64,000 bases of DNA from Mauremys mutica. Taxonomy: Eukaryota; Chordata; Testudines; Geoemydidae. How positions within the stretch are numbered: position 1 is the first letter of the stretch; every line of letters starts with the position of its first letter. The stretch spans positions 49,665,563-49,729,562 of the forward strand of contig NC_059080.1 of assembly GCF_020497125.1 (NCBI RefSeq). Reading direction: 5' to 3'. Position numbers and translations under genes: made by a program. The notes under the pieces are model-generated. The model saw only the letters and a list, made by a program, of their open reading frames with translations, did no database searches and was not told the DNA's origin. This document shows positions 31,558-44,200 of the stretch, piece by piece.

Positions 31558-32028
31558 ACCACCACTGTGGGCCTGCAGTGAGACTATCCGTTGATCCAGT
31601 GTAGCATGGTGCACTGCAGGGTGTATCTTAGTCCAGATGCGACCCATCATCAGCTTTGAACACTACATTTCAACCCATCGCTGCCTCTCACACAGCTGGT
31701 CTATAGATAGACTCCTAACCCTTTACTCCAATCCAGTAGAAGGCAGTAACTTGGGGTCAGCCAGCCATGCTCTCATACTGTCCTCCACTTCCTGTCCTGT
31801 CCACCACATTTTACCTTGCACAGATACATAACTCCACTCCCACTCTGTACAGGATCAAGTCCTTGTTGTGCATCACATCTGGGCGAAATCTCAGCAATAG
31901 GATGATGCCTTCAGGTCATGCGGGAAAGCCTGCAGGAGTTTTTGCCTGAAATCTTTGGTGGCACCATTCGCATAGGGAGGGAAGATGAGGAAAAGCAGTC
32001 ACAGAGAATTATTAGGAATTGAAGTTAC

Positions 32029-32218
32029 CTATTTGCCTTCACATAAGCCACAGAGGCATCCAAAGAAGCCATTGATGACCTGAAGAGAAGCCAGGACCAT
32101 TTCGACCACACTGATGACCAGCAGAACGGAAAACAAGTAGATGTTCCAGGCTACAACGTTTGGGGGCTCGATGCAGACTGAATTCCAGAGTGATGGGTCA
32201 TACAAATAATTCTGAGCC
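32029..32218 (-). CDS. TM4SF19: TM4SF19-like exon 4 (residues 142-204, stop at 32029)
   Basis: It starts after the acceptor ctctttttaag. The split codon gives Arg, then AQNYLYDPSLWNSVCIEPP. Membrane segment 4 follows (VVAWNIYLFSVLLVISVVEM), then a short Cys-containing tail ending LCGLCEGK. The TAG stop is at 32029-32031. Confidence 0.9.
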
Positions 32219-35200
32219 CTTAAAAAGAGACTCTGATGAGACAGTGATAGGACAAAGACATCTGAAGGGGTGACATGCAGTTGATTGTGTAAAAAGTGTG
32301 TGGGGGGGGTGCGTGTGTTCCCTTTTCACTTCACTGTGATGGATAAAGGCAGCCTGCTACTTTCGTAATTTTAAAAATAACATGAATCTGATCAGATCTT
32401 CCTTGACTTTTCTGAAGGACCTCATAGGGGTCTCAGATGTGTGTATTGTGATCTATTAGGTCTGAATTATAAAACATCAACAAATACTTCCTTCCTCCAA
32501 AACGTTCAGTAGCCACTGAAGTTAAATAGCAAAAGAAGAGAACGCTAAAGATGCCATACACTGACATCCGCTCAGCTTGAGCTCATGGGTCTTGTTAATG
32601 TAATAATTTCACTGTTTCTCCAGGCACCACCACAGAGCCATCCCAGCTAGACAGGACCTGAATTTCTAATGGAAAAAACGAGCAGGTAAAAACTCCCACC
32701 CTTAAAATCACCTTTCAGACCTGTCTTTATGTATTATAAAGCCATGAGGGAATAAGTCCCCTCCCCCCATCCCTCCATTTTCAGGTCATCTTTAGTGGCC
32801 ATTCAGCCTGGACTGCTCCACTCCCTGTTTCACGGCAAGCCAGCTTGCTGTAATGCTGGTTTTACCATCAGGAGGAGAACTTCATTCTCAGTGTTACTGT
32901 CTGTTGAATGCTGAATCATTAACATTTTCCCTGAGATTGTTAGATTAAGGGAAGAGATGAAGTTTTGTGGGTATTTTAGCTCTACTGCTGCCTGGACATT
33001 GCACAAGCTCCTTCTACCTGGTGTGGAAGGCCGGGTTTTCCATGTTTATGAAAGGGTAATCCCACTGCAGGACTTCAGTCTGATTGTATAGACAGAGGGG
33101 TCCATTTGTCAAGCCCACACCCGAAAGGATAAAGCAAGCAGTAGATCCCAGCAACGCCAGCCCCGACAATACAATGGAAAGGAACATCTGTGGGTAAAAG
33201 ACACAGAAACGAACTTGTAATTCCAGGTGATCATGCTTCTCTCCTCAAATGTCAGGAGTCCCGCATGGATGGGCCTACCTTGGCAGAGACTGCAGCAATA
33301 AGAAACCGCCAAGGGGGCAAATGAACTCTAATGGCCTCAGATGCTGCAGTTACAACTGCTGGAAGAAGCTGGAAAACCCTTGCAGCTATTGTGTGACTTC
33401 AACCAAAGGAGTCACTGCAGATGAGCGCTGTGTCTCGGCTCCTAGCCAGAGCTTCTTTACAACTGCAACATGAATCCTGATCCCCCACTGCCCTGCACCT
33501 TGCACCACTGGTTACAGCTGCGTGCCGTGGCTGCAAAACATGGACAGATCAGATCAGCAGCTTGCTGCATGCTGGAAGAAAATACACAAGGCAGAAGACC
33601 CTGTGCACTTAATCCCCTTCCAACACATTATTAGGTGCATGTGCACAGGAAGTCACTCAGAAAATAATCACATCAGTCCCATGGCTTGATCCAACACAAA
33701 GTGCTGGCAGGAGCCAAGGCTGCCATTGTGGTTCTCCTCCTCTGCTTCAACTTGCTCATCCACACTCAGACGCAAGGCACCAAGGCCATTTGCAAAAGTG
33801 GCAGTTGATTGAGTGGGCTGGCTTTGCAGAGGTGCTGAGCACCCATGACTCCAGCTGGAGGTCAGGAGAGCTGCAGGTCCTCAGCACCGCTGAACATCAG
33901 GCCCAGGTGGCATCCAAATTCAGTGGCTCCTTTTGAAAGCCTGGCCTTAGTGTGCAAGATTACTGTGATGGGAGCATATGCTGCCCTGGGCAGCCTGTTT
34001 TATGCTCTCCTGGAGAGCTGGATTTGCATGAGATACCCTAGGAGAGGGCTAGGGGGCATTACCCTTCCAGCTCCTTTAGGGCAGGCACACTGGCTATTTC
34101 CCTGCCATTGTCAGGCATGGCCCTTTAAAAGGCCTAAGGATCAGAAACTCCCATCAGGATTGCAATGCCGAAAAAGGCAGGTTCCTTGCTTCTGCAGGCT
34201 AGAGGCAAACCGCAAGCTCTTGCATGGGATTTTTTTTTTTTGTCCTGCCTAACAGAACAGCAGGTGGGGTCGGAGCAGTGAAAATAACATTCCAGCTCTT
34301 GTGAAAATAACATTCAGATCTGCATCGGAGAAAGGGCTGTGACCTTTTTACCATTAGAGACCCACCACCCTCAACCTGCCGGGTGGGTGCGGAGATGCAG
34401 ATAAAAGGGGACTTGCAAAACAGGGACTTAGCTTACCGAGCAGCCCATCATCATTCTCATCCAAAACCTCCTATGCTCGGGGCTGTTAGTAAAATATAGA
34501 GGCAGAACGTGAATCGCTGGGTTGGTGGCATGTGGTCCCTACCCCACACAAACACGCTGACTGCAAGTCTCTGGTGCTGTGCAATTCACACCACGGTGCA
34601 CAAGGGGAGGGCAAAAAAGCCCTGGGACCAGCCAGACGTGGTACCAATCTGGCCAGGGCCGCCCAGAGGATTCAGGGGACCTGGGGCAAAGCAATTTTGG
34701 GGGCCCCTTCCATAAAAAAAATTGCAATACTATATTCTCATGGGGGCCCCTGCGGGGCCTGGGGCAAATTGCCCCACTTGCTCCCCCCGCCACGGGCGGC
34801 CCTGGGAAAAATAAACCTTCTGCATCTCAGCATAAACCCAGTTTTGAGAAAACTTCTTTACAAGGTATCACTGGTTCTCAGCATCAGCTAGTGCTAAAAG
34901 GCACTAAAGCTCATTACAAGTGTTGGACAAATATTTTCCATCAAAACTTTTTGGATCGAAAACTAGGGGTTTTTAAAAAGCAGAAAAAAATCACGGACAA
35001 TGTCTGCTTTCCTTCAAAATTTGTTGTGGCTTTTTAATTGAAAAGCTGAAATTAGTCTGCCAAAACCTGAATATGGTTTGGGGTTTCAGAAGTGTGTCCA
35101 AATATTTGCTGCTTGCTGTGTTTGATTGTTTAAAGAAACAATAAAAAAGTTCTGCTTTAAAAAAACCCAAAACTTTTGAACCACCTCAGCTTGTGACCTG

Positions 35201-38200
35201 AGCCCATCCAGTCAGAGATTTTTCCAGGTTTCTGATACTCTGATGGCTTCCTTGACTTATATCTGTCTCCATAACTTTGGGTTCATTTAGGTTAGAACAT
35301 AAGAACAGCCATACTGAGTCAAACCAAAGGTCCATCCAGCTCAGTATCCTGCCTACCGACAATGGCCAATGCCAAGTGCCCCAGAGGGAGTGAACCTAAC
35401 AGGTAATGATCAAGTGATCTCTCTCCTGCCATCCATCTCCACCCTCTGACAAACAGAGGCTAGGGACACCATTCCTTACCCATCCTGGCTAATAGCCATT
35501 AATGGACTTAACCTCCATGCATTTATCTGTTTCCTAGAGACTGGCTCCATGGGGTCCCTCACAAACTGGAGACGGTTACTGTGGGTTTGTCTTTAGTATA
35601 GCTTATGTACATACTCCACGAACTGAGCATTTAAGCTTGTTCCAGAATCTGGGATGAGCCTATGTTGTGAAAACTGAAATGCTCAAAATAGCACATGCAT
35701 GTGAATGGACACAGGGTGCTAAAATTAAATTAACCCAGGGGTTCTCAAACTGGGGGTCAGGACCCCTCAGGGGGTCATGAGGTTATTACTGGGGGTCGCA
35801 AGCTGTCAGCCTCCATCTCAAACTCCGCTTTGCCTCCAGCCTTTATAATAGTGTTAAATATATTAAAATGTGTTTTCAATTTATAAGGGGGAGGGATTGC
35901 ACTCAGCGGTTTGCTATGTGAAAGGGGTCACCAGGACAAAAGTTTGAGAACCACTGAATTAACCCCTCTGGAGCCTCAGGGAATGCAGGGAAGGGGGGGG
36001 TCTCCCTTGGTAGGGTTGGGAAGGAGCTAAATGGTGTAGGATATTGCTCTTCTCATGTGATCCCTCTCCCAGTGGCTAATTTTAAATGAAGCTACCCTCA
36101 CCTGACATGAATCTCCCTATGGCACTGAAATTAAATATAGACTATAATTTGGCATTTGAGAAGTGAAAGGGATGTTAGCCCTAATGGAAAACCTAACAGC
36201 TTGGCTCTTCTGCAAGCCTCAAACTGCTGAATGAGCTTTAGGGTAGGGAAGGCTGTGCCTCCCAAACAGCCTGGCCCTGCCCCCTATCTGACCCCCACCC
36301 ACTTCCTGTCCCCCAACTGCCCGCCCCCCTCAGAATCTCTGACCCATCCTGCTCCTTGCCCCCTCACTGTCCTCCAGAGACCCGCCCCCAACCACCAACC
36401 CGGGACCCCACCCCTGCTCCCTGTCTCCTGACTGCCCCGACCCCTAGCCACACACCCCCACTGAGTCCTGACAGACCCCCAGAACGCCCACGATACAACC
36501 CCCCCATTCCCTGTCCCCCCCACCTCTGCCCCCTCCCTGTCCCCTGACTTTCCCCAGGACTCCCTGCCCCTTATCCACCTCCCTGGCCTCTTACCCCCGG
36601 CTCCCCCCTCTCAGGGAGCCTCAGCGCATCCAGGAGCATCCCTGAGCCGCATGGTAAGGAGGCGGGGCTGCGAGCTCCAGTGGGGCCTGAGCTTCCTCTG
36701 CTCGGCCTGGAGCTCGCAGCCTCACCCCCTTACTACGCGGTTCTGAGCGGGGAGGAGCTCAGGGGCCCCACCGGAGCCATACTGCAGCTGTTCAGGGATG
36801 CTCCTGGATGCGCTAAGGCTCTGGGTGAGGGGCAGAGGTGGGGTCGAGAGGGGGCCGGGGCGGGAGCCTCAGCTGTTCTCTTGTGGGCCCCTGCGGAGCC
36901 CGGGGCAAATTGCCCCACTTGCCCCCCCCTCTGGGCAGCCCTGGATCTGGCCCCCATTACTGGAGTAGCTGAGCCCCCCACACGCTGCAATGGTTTTAGC
37001 CTCAATGCCCCTGTGAGGCCGGGGTGATCCCCAGTTCACAGAGGAGGAATGGCGGCCCAGAGGCATTCAGCGATTTATCCAAGCTCACACAAGAAGCAGG
37101 GCTGACAAGAGGGAACCCCCCAAAATGCCTGTAACTGATGTGAAATGGGAGGGGGTGGGGCCTCAGAAAACATGGTGTACGGGGCCCCAAATTTCCCTTG
37201 ATGGGCCTGACAGGGAGTTAGGGTTGACAACTTTCTACTCCCACAACACTGAACATCCTTGCCCTGCCCCCTGCCCCACCCCTTATCCGAGGCCCCGCCC
37301 CTGTCCCGCCCCTTCTCCGAGGCCCCGCCCCGTTTACTCATCCCCCCTCCCTCTGTCACTCACTCTCCCCATCCTCACTCACTCACTCATTCATTTTCAC
37401 TGGGCTGGCTCAGGGGATTGGGGTGCAGAAGGGGTTGAGGGCTGTGGCTGGGGGTGTGGGCTTTGGGGTTCAGCCAGGGATGAGGGGTTTGGGGTTCACG
37501 AGGGGGCTCTGGGCTGTGGGGTGGAGCCGAGAGGTTTGCAGTATGGGAAGGGGCTCTAGGAAGGGGGTTGGTGTGTGGGAGGGGGAACAGGCTCTGTGCT
37601 GGGGATGTGGGTTCCAGGGTGGGGCCAGAATTGAGGGGTTCAGGGTACGGGATGGGGCTCCAGGATGGGGCAACGGGTTGGGGTATGGGGGGGGGTGAGG
37701 GCTCTGGCTGGGGGTGCAGGCTCTGGTGTGGGGTCAGGGATGAGGGGTTTGGGGTGTAGGAGGGTGCTCTGGGCTGGGATTGAGGAGTTAAGATGGCAGG
37801 AGGGGGATCAGGGCTGGGGCAGGGGGGTTGGGCATGGGAGGGGGTCAGCTGTGCAGGCTCTGGGCGGCGCTTAACTCAAGCAGCTCCTGGAAGCAGCGTC
37901 TTGTCCCTTCTCAAGCTCCTTGGCAGAGGCACAACCAGGAGGCTCTGCGTGCTGCCTCGTCCACAGGTGCCACCCCCGCAGTTCCCATTGGCCACATTTC
38001 CCAGCCAATGGGAGCTGTAGAGCTGGCACTTGGGGTGGGTGCAGCATGCGGAGCCCCCTGGCTGCCCCTATGTGTAAGAGCCAGAGGAGGGACATGATGT
38101 TGTTTCCAGAAGCCGCATAGAGCCATGGCAGGCAGGGAGCCTTTCTTAGCCCTGCTGCACCGCCGACCAGACTTTTAACAGCCTGGTCAGTGGTGCTGAC

Positions 38201-41200
38201 CGGAGCCGTCAGGGTCCCATTTCGACCAGGTGTTCCAGTCAAAAACCAGATACCTGGCAACCCTACAGGGAGTCCAGGGCGGAGCAAGCAGCTGAACCCA
38301 GGACTTTCAAGTTCCAGGCTAGTGCTCTAATCACTGGATCACCCTTCCTCTCTTTGTCACATAATTGCTGCTTATTGAGCTGTCTCACTCCCCATCTAAA
38401 CAATGGCCTGTTTGGAACATAAACCAAGGAATTTTTCTTTCTACTTGTCTGCAAAACGTCTCATTCCCTTCCAGGGCTATGCTAACACAGCACTGTTAAA
38501 TATGGGGGCCTGGTGACAGAGGGGTGAGGCCTGTTAACTCCGGAACTGTGGGTCTGGAGCAGTGATTTCCCTACACCCCCCCCTGAATTTCCCCAATACC
38601 CCCCCAGTTTTGTGAACTAGTTACATGCCAAACCTGGTGGCTGAACTTTGCGACTTTTTCCTCACCCACAACTATTTCACATTTGTGGACAATATATACC
38701 TTCAAGTCAGTGGCACTGCTATGGGTACCCACATGGCCCCAAAGTATGCCAACATTTTTATGGCTGATTTAGAACAACGCTTTCTTAGCTCTCGTCCCCT
38801 AACGCCCCTACTCTACTTGCGCTACATTGATGACATCTTCATCATCTGGACCCATGGAAAAGAAGCCCTTGAGGAATTCCACCATGATTTCAACAATTTC
38901 CATCCCACTATCAACTTCAGCCTGGACCAGTCTACACAAGAGATCCACTTCCTAGACACTACAGTGCAAATAAGGGATAGTCACATAAACACCACCCTAT
39001 ACCGGAAACCTACTGACCTCTATACTTATCTACATGCCTCCAGCTTTCATCCAGATCACATCACACGATCCATTGTCTATAGCCGAGCTCTAAGATACAA
39101 CCACATTTGTTCCAATCCCTCAGACAGAGATAAACACCTACAAGATCTCTATCAAGCATTCTTAAAACTACAATACCCACCTGCTGAAGTGAAAAAACAG
39201 ATTGACAGAGCCAGAAGAGTACCCAGAAGTCACCTACTACAAGACAGGCCCAACATAGAAAATAACAGAATGCCACTGGCCGTCACCTTCATCCCCCAAC
39301 TAAAACCTCTCCAGTGCATCCTCAAAGATCTACAACCTATCCTGAAAGATGATCCCGCACTCTCACAGATCTTGGGAGACAGACCAGTCCTCGCTTACAG
39401 ACAGCCCCCCAACCTGAAGCAAATACTCACTACAGAACAAAAACACTAACCTAGGAACCTATCTTGCAACAAAGCCCAATGCCAACTCTGTACACATATC
39501 TATTCAAGTGACACCATAATAGGACCTAATCACATCAGCCACGCCATCAGGGGCTCGTTCACCTGCACATCTACCAATGTGATATATGCCATCATGTGCC
39601 AACAATGCCACTCTGCCATGTACATTGGCCAAACCAGAGAGTCTACGCAAAAGAATAAATGGACACAAACCTGACATCAGGAATCATAACATTCAAAAAA
39701 CAGTAGGAGAACACTTCAACCTCTCTGGCCATTCAGTAACAGATTTAAAGGTGGCAATTTTGCAACAGAAAAGCTTCAAAAACAGACTCCAACTAGAAAC
39801 TGCTGAACTTGAATTAATATGCAAACTAGATACAATCAATTTAGGCTTAAATAGAGACTGGGAATGGCTGAGCCATTACACACATTGAATCTATTGCCCC
39901 ATGTTAAGTATCCTCACACCTTCTTGTCAAACTGTCTTAAATGGGCTATCTTGATTATCACTGCAAAAGTTTTTTTTCTCCTGCTGACAATAGCGCATCT
40001 TAATTAATTAGCCTCTTAGAGTTGGTTGGACAACTCCCACTTTTTCATGTTCTCTGTATGTATATATATCTCCTCACTATAAATTCCATTCTATGCCTCC
40101 GATGAAGTGGGCCCACAAAAGGTTATGCTCAACTACATTTGTTAGTCTCTAAAGTGCCACAAGTACTCCTGTTCTTTTTGCGGATACAGACTAACAGGGC
40201 TGCTACTCTGAAACATGCCGATTTAGTGACTGTTTGGAAATTTGAATTGAAATTGAAACATTAATAAACACTTTAAAAGCATATACAGTGTATGATAAAA
40301 AATACGTGTATCTGAAAGTATAATATATTTGAAAAGTGTGAACATAGACTAACTTCCTTATAGAGCTGTTGTTTTTTATGGCAATGTCAATGCATTCATT
40401 TCGGTGATGTTGGCCAACCTAATAATTTCAAATGATGATTTAAGCAAAGTTTAAATGAGCTCTCCCTGACAGCTAATGATGAGCTGGGGCGAAAGGCTTC
40501 AGGACCAGATTGTATTTACATTCACACCTAATCTACCTAGGTATCCAGCAAACAGAGTTGTGTTGCCCAAGTGATAGATTTTGGCTGGGGTTGGGTTACA
40601 AATCACTTGAATGCAGGGGGTGAGGGGTTGAGAATGAAATGTTTTTATTATTGTATGAGTAAAGGGCAGTAGAACAGTACTTAGCCTGTGCTGATTGAGG
40701 GCATCAAAAGAGAGGGTGAGGACCTGTCCCTCTCCACTGTTTAAAGACAGCTGATTAGGCTCCATAGATAGTCTTTTGTTCTGTTAAGTGACCACTGCAG
40801 CTGAAATCACTGATAATCAAGTCTAAATACTTAGTCCTGCTGTGGGGACAGTGTTCCTGTGGGGACAGTGTTTTTGTGTAAGACACAGCCCAGACCACAC
40901 TAGCAGCGAGGTTCCCCCACTGAGAGCTCAGCTGAAATCACTGAGAGCTGGTGGAAGCTCAAGAGACCAACTCGCAGAGGTCACAGTGGCAGGTGGCAGC
41001 AGAAGGTGACTGCGCAGGGCCATTGGCAACAGAGTGGTGGAGTGAATAGTAGCACAATGAACAGCCGTGGCCAGAGCGAACAGTGAGCAGCTGGAGGAAC
41101 GAGCAAGGTGCCTTCTTGCCCCCCACCTGAGAGGTGTACTCACATGAAAGCACCTCTGAACGCTGAGTCTCCACTGACCAAGGACAACACCGGTGAGTGG

Positions 41201-44200
41201 AGTGCGCTGGAGGGAAAAGTGAGGGGCACGTTAAATAAACGTTTTTTGAACTATATTTTAGTGACTTTGTTCTAGAATGCTAGATTTGTGACTGGGAATG
41301 GAAATATATATATAAATATATATAAATATGTTTCCTAGTAGGCCAAGATTTTTAAAATGCATTATTTGCCAAGGTTGTTATCTCACATTGTTTCTATCTT
41401 GAGAGGTCATTATGTTGGGGAGTTTCTGTACTAAACATTTTTATTATTATAATTAATTTTACATAAGAATGGCCATACTGGGTCAGACCAATGGTTCATA
41501 TAGCCCAGTATCCTGTCTTCCGACAGTGGTCAAGGCCAGGTGCTTCAGAGGGAATGAACAGAACAGGTAATCATCAAGTGCTCCATCCCCTGTTGCCCAC
41601 TCCCAGCTTCTGGCAAACAGGCTAGGGACACTCAGAGCATGGTGTTGCATCCCTCCCATCCTGGCTAATAGCCACTGATGGACCTATTCTCCAGGAATTT
41701 ATCTAGCTCTTTTTTTAATTCTGTTATAGTTTTAGTCTTCACAGCATCCCTTGGCAAAGAGTTCCATGGGTTGACTTTATGTTGTGTGAAGAAGTACTTC
41801 CTTTTGTTTTTTTAAAACCTGCTGCCTATTAATTTCATTGGGTGACTTCTAGTTCTTGTGTTATGTGAAGGATTAAATAACATTTCCTTATTCACTTTCT
41901 TCACACCAGTCAAGATTTTATAGACCTCTATCATATCCCCCCTTAGTCGTCTCTTTTCTAAGTTGAAAATTCCCAGTCACTTTAATTTCTCCTCCTGTTT
42001 CATACCCCTTATCATTTTAGTTGCCCATCTCTGTACCTTTTCCATTTCCAATATATCTTTTTTGGGATGGGTGACCAGATCTGCTCACAGTATTCAAGGT
42101 GTACACATACCATGGATTTATATAGAGGCAATATGATATTTTCTGTCTTATTATCTATCCCCTTCTTAAAAAAGCAAAGGTTTCAGAGTAGCAGCCGTGT
42201 TAGTCTGTATCCGCAAAAAGAACAGGAGTACTTGTAGCACCTTAGAGACTAACAAATTTATTTGAGCATAAGCTTTCATGGGCTACATCCGATGAAGTGG
42301 GCTGGAGCCCACAAAAGCTTATGCTCAGATAAATTTGTTAGTCTCTAAGGTGCCACAAGTACTCCTGTTCTTTTTTAAAAAGCAAACAGAATGTTGGGAA
42401 TCATTGACTGCCGCTGCACATTGAGTGGATGTTTTCAGAGAGCTATCCACAATGACTCCAAGATCTCTTTCTTGAGTGGGAACAGCTAATTCAGACTCCT
42501 TCATTTTGTATGTATAGTTGAGATTGTTTTCCAATGTGCATTACTTTGCATTTATCAACATTGAATTTCATCTGCCATTTTTGTTGCTCAGTCACCCAGT
42601 TTTGTGAGATCTCTTTGTAGCACTTTGCAGTGTGCCTGGGACTTCACTATCTTGAGTAGTTTTGTATCATCTGCAGATTTTGCCACCTCACTGTTTACCC
42701 ATTTTTTCAGATCATTTATGAGTATGTTTAACAGTAATGGTCCCAGTACCGACCCCTCTGGGATACCACTATTTATCTCTCTCCATTCTGAAAACTGATA
42801 ATTTATTCCTACCCTTTGTTTCTCATCTTTTAACCAGTTACTGATTCATGAGAGGACTGCCCTCTTATCCCATGATGGCTTACTTTTCAAAAGTCAATTT
42901 AAATTAAATACATTTTTTAAAAAAAATTATGATTTTAGAAATCTAGGCCTGTTATATGTTTTGGTGTAACTTGCATTATCCTTATGTTAAATGTTTTGTT
43001 AGGATAATGCAAATTTACTTTATTCATATCTCTTGTATATATATCTCATTGGTCCTGACACCTCCCCCTGTAAATTCGAACACCCCCCCCTAATTTCAAT
43101 TCCTGGGGAAACCACTGGTCTGGAGTCTGGTTCTGCAGCTAAAATAAGAACATTTTCCACATGTCAAAGGAATCTCTGTCTTACATTCCGGCAAGTTCCA
43201 CAGTCGGAGGAACGGCCACAGCGCCACCCAACAGCCGTGATCTGAGTTGCGGCCAGAAGAACCTGAGAGAGCAGAAAACGATTCAGGATGAATGGTACAA
43301 TCCAGTCTGCTGGTACCAAGATCTGGCAGTGAGTTCCTTCCCTTATTCAGCATGGAACTTTTATGAACTACCCTTCATCCCAGTCTTAAAGACCCCAAAT
43401 CCTGCAACGAGATCTGTGGACAGATCCTCATACCTAAGCAGAGCACCATTGAAGTCATTCATGGAGGTTCTGGAAGGTGCTGTGCTCCTTGTGGAATTAG
43501 GGCTAAAGTTAGAACCCTGGCAATAGGCTGTACCACGTTTATCTAATATCTGTCTGCAACTTCTAGGTGGCTGGTTATGCCCGTGTGCTTTGCTTTTATA
43601 ATAAATGTTTTGCTGCATATAGAAAATTAGAAATGTCAGAAGGACCAGCATTTAAAAGCCGTTATCCACCACCAGCTCTTTATTCTGTGTTTGTACAGAG
43701 CCCTGCGCCTAGTCCTGGGCTGTAACTAAGGCTCCTAGGAGCTACAGTAATACAAATAAACCATAACAAATTGGTGTATGCAAAATGCAAGATGAATTCC
43801 CAGTGAAATAGAACTGGGATTACAGACACCTGAGTTCTATTACCAGGGCTTTGTCAATGACAAAATCACTTAATGTCTATGTGCCTCAGTTATGAACATA
43901 ACACATGCCTTTAGAGCAGCCGGCGATACAAGGTGGAACCCTGGACTCACTGAAGTCTATGGAAATTTTGCCAAAGACATCAATGAGGCCACATAAAGTG
44001 ATTTTCCTCTAACAGCAAAATAGTATTATTACTGTTTAAAACCAGCCAAGGAGTCATTGCAAACAATTGTACAGGAGACTTTGTTAATTATACTGACACT
44101 AGCACAACATACCAGTAGCCATCTAGGAGCCGAGCTGGGCAAACAATAAGAAAAGTTAATTTAAAAACATCCCAGAATCATCAAATATGTTATTAGACTA

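Larger units (their letters stand above)
34654..36943. mobile_element. hAT-type unit with nested insertions; possible composite
   Basis: The left end CAGGGCCGCCCAGAGG and right end CCTCTGGGCAGCCCTG are inverted repeats. Outer flanks are aatctggc (34646-34653) and gatctggc (36944-36951), a seven-of-eight match. Within it, 34790-34804 is another right-type terminus (cacgggcggccctg), so 34654-34804 could be a small element itself, sharing a 40-base block (ggcccctgcgg, then caaattgccccacttg) with the right end. A CR1 (35290-35590) and a hAT (35736-35956) are inserted. The C-rich block 36240-36640 lies inside. Confidence 0.55.
38608..40214 (+). mobile_element. Penelope-like element, + strand, 5'-truncated, in TM4SF19 intron 3
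   Basis: It includes the reverse transcriptase (38625-39449), GIY-YIG endonuclease (about 39440-39888), an untranslated stretch and the tail at 40080-40214 (ttgttagtctctaaagtgcc, aagtactcctgttctttt, then agactaacagggctgctact). The 5' end of the reverse transcriptase is missing. It is antisense to TM4SF19. Confidence 0.92.

Noticed and set aside
36231..36547. Proline-rich open frames in the C-rich tract
   Set aside because: Composition artefacts with frames open on both strands.
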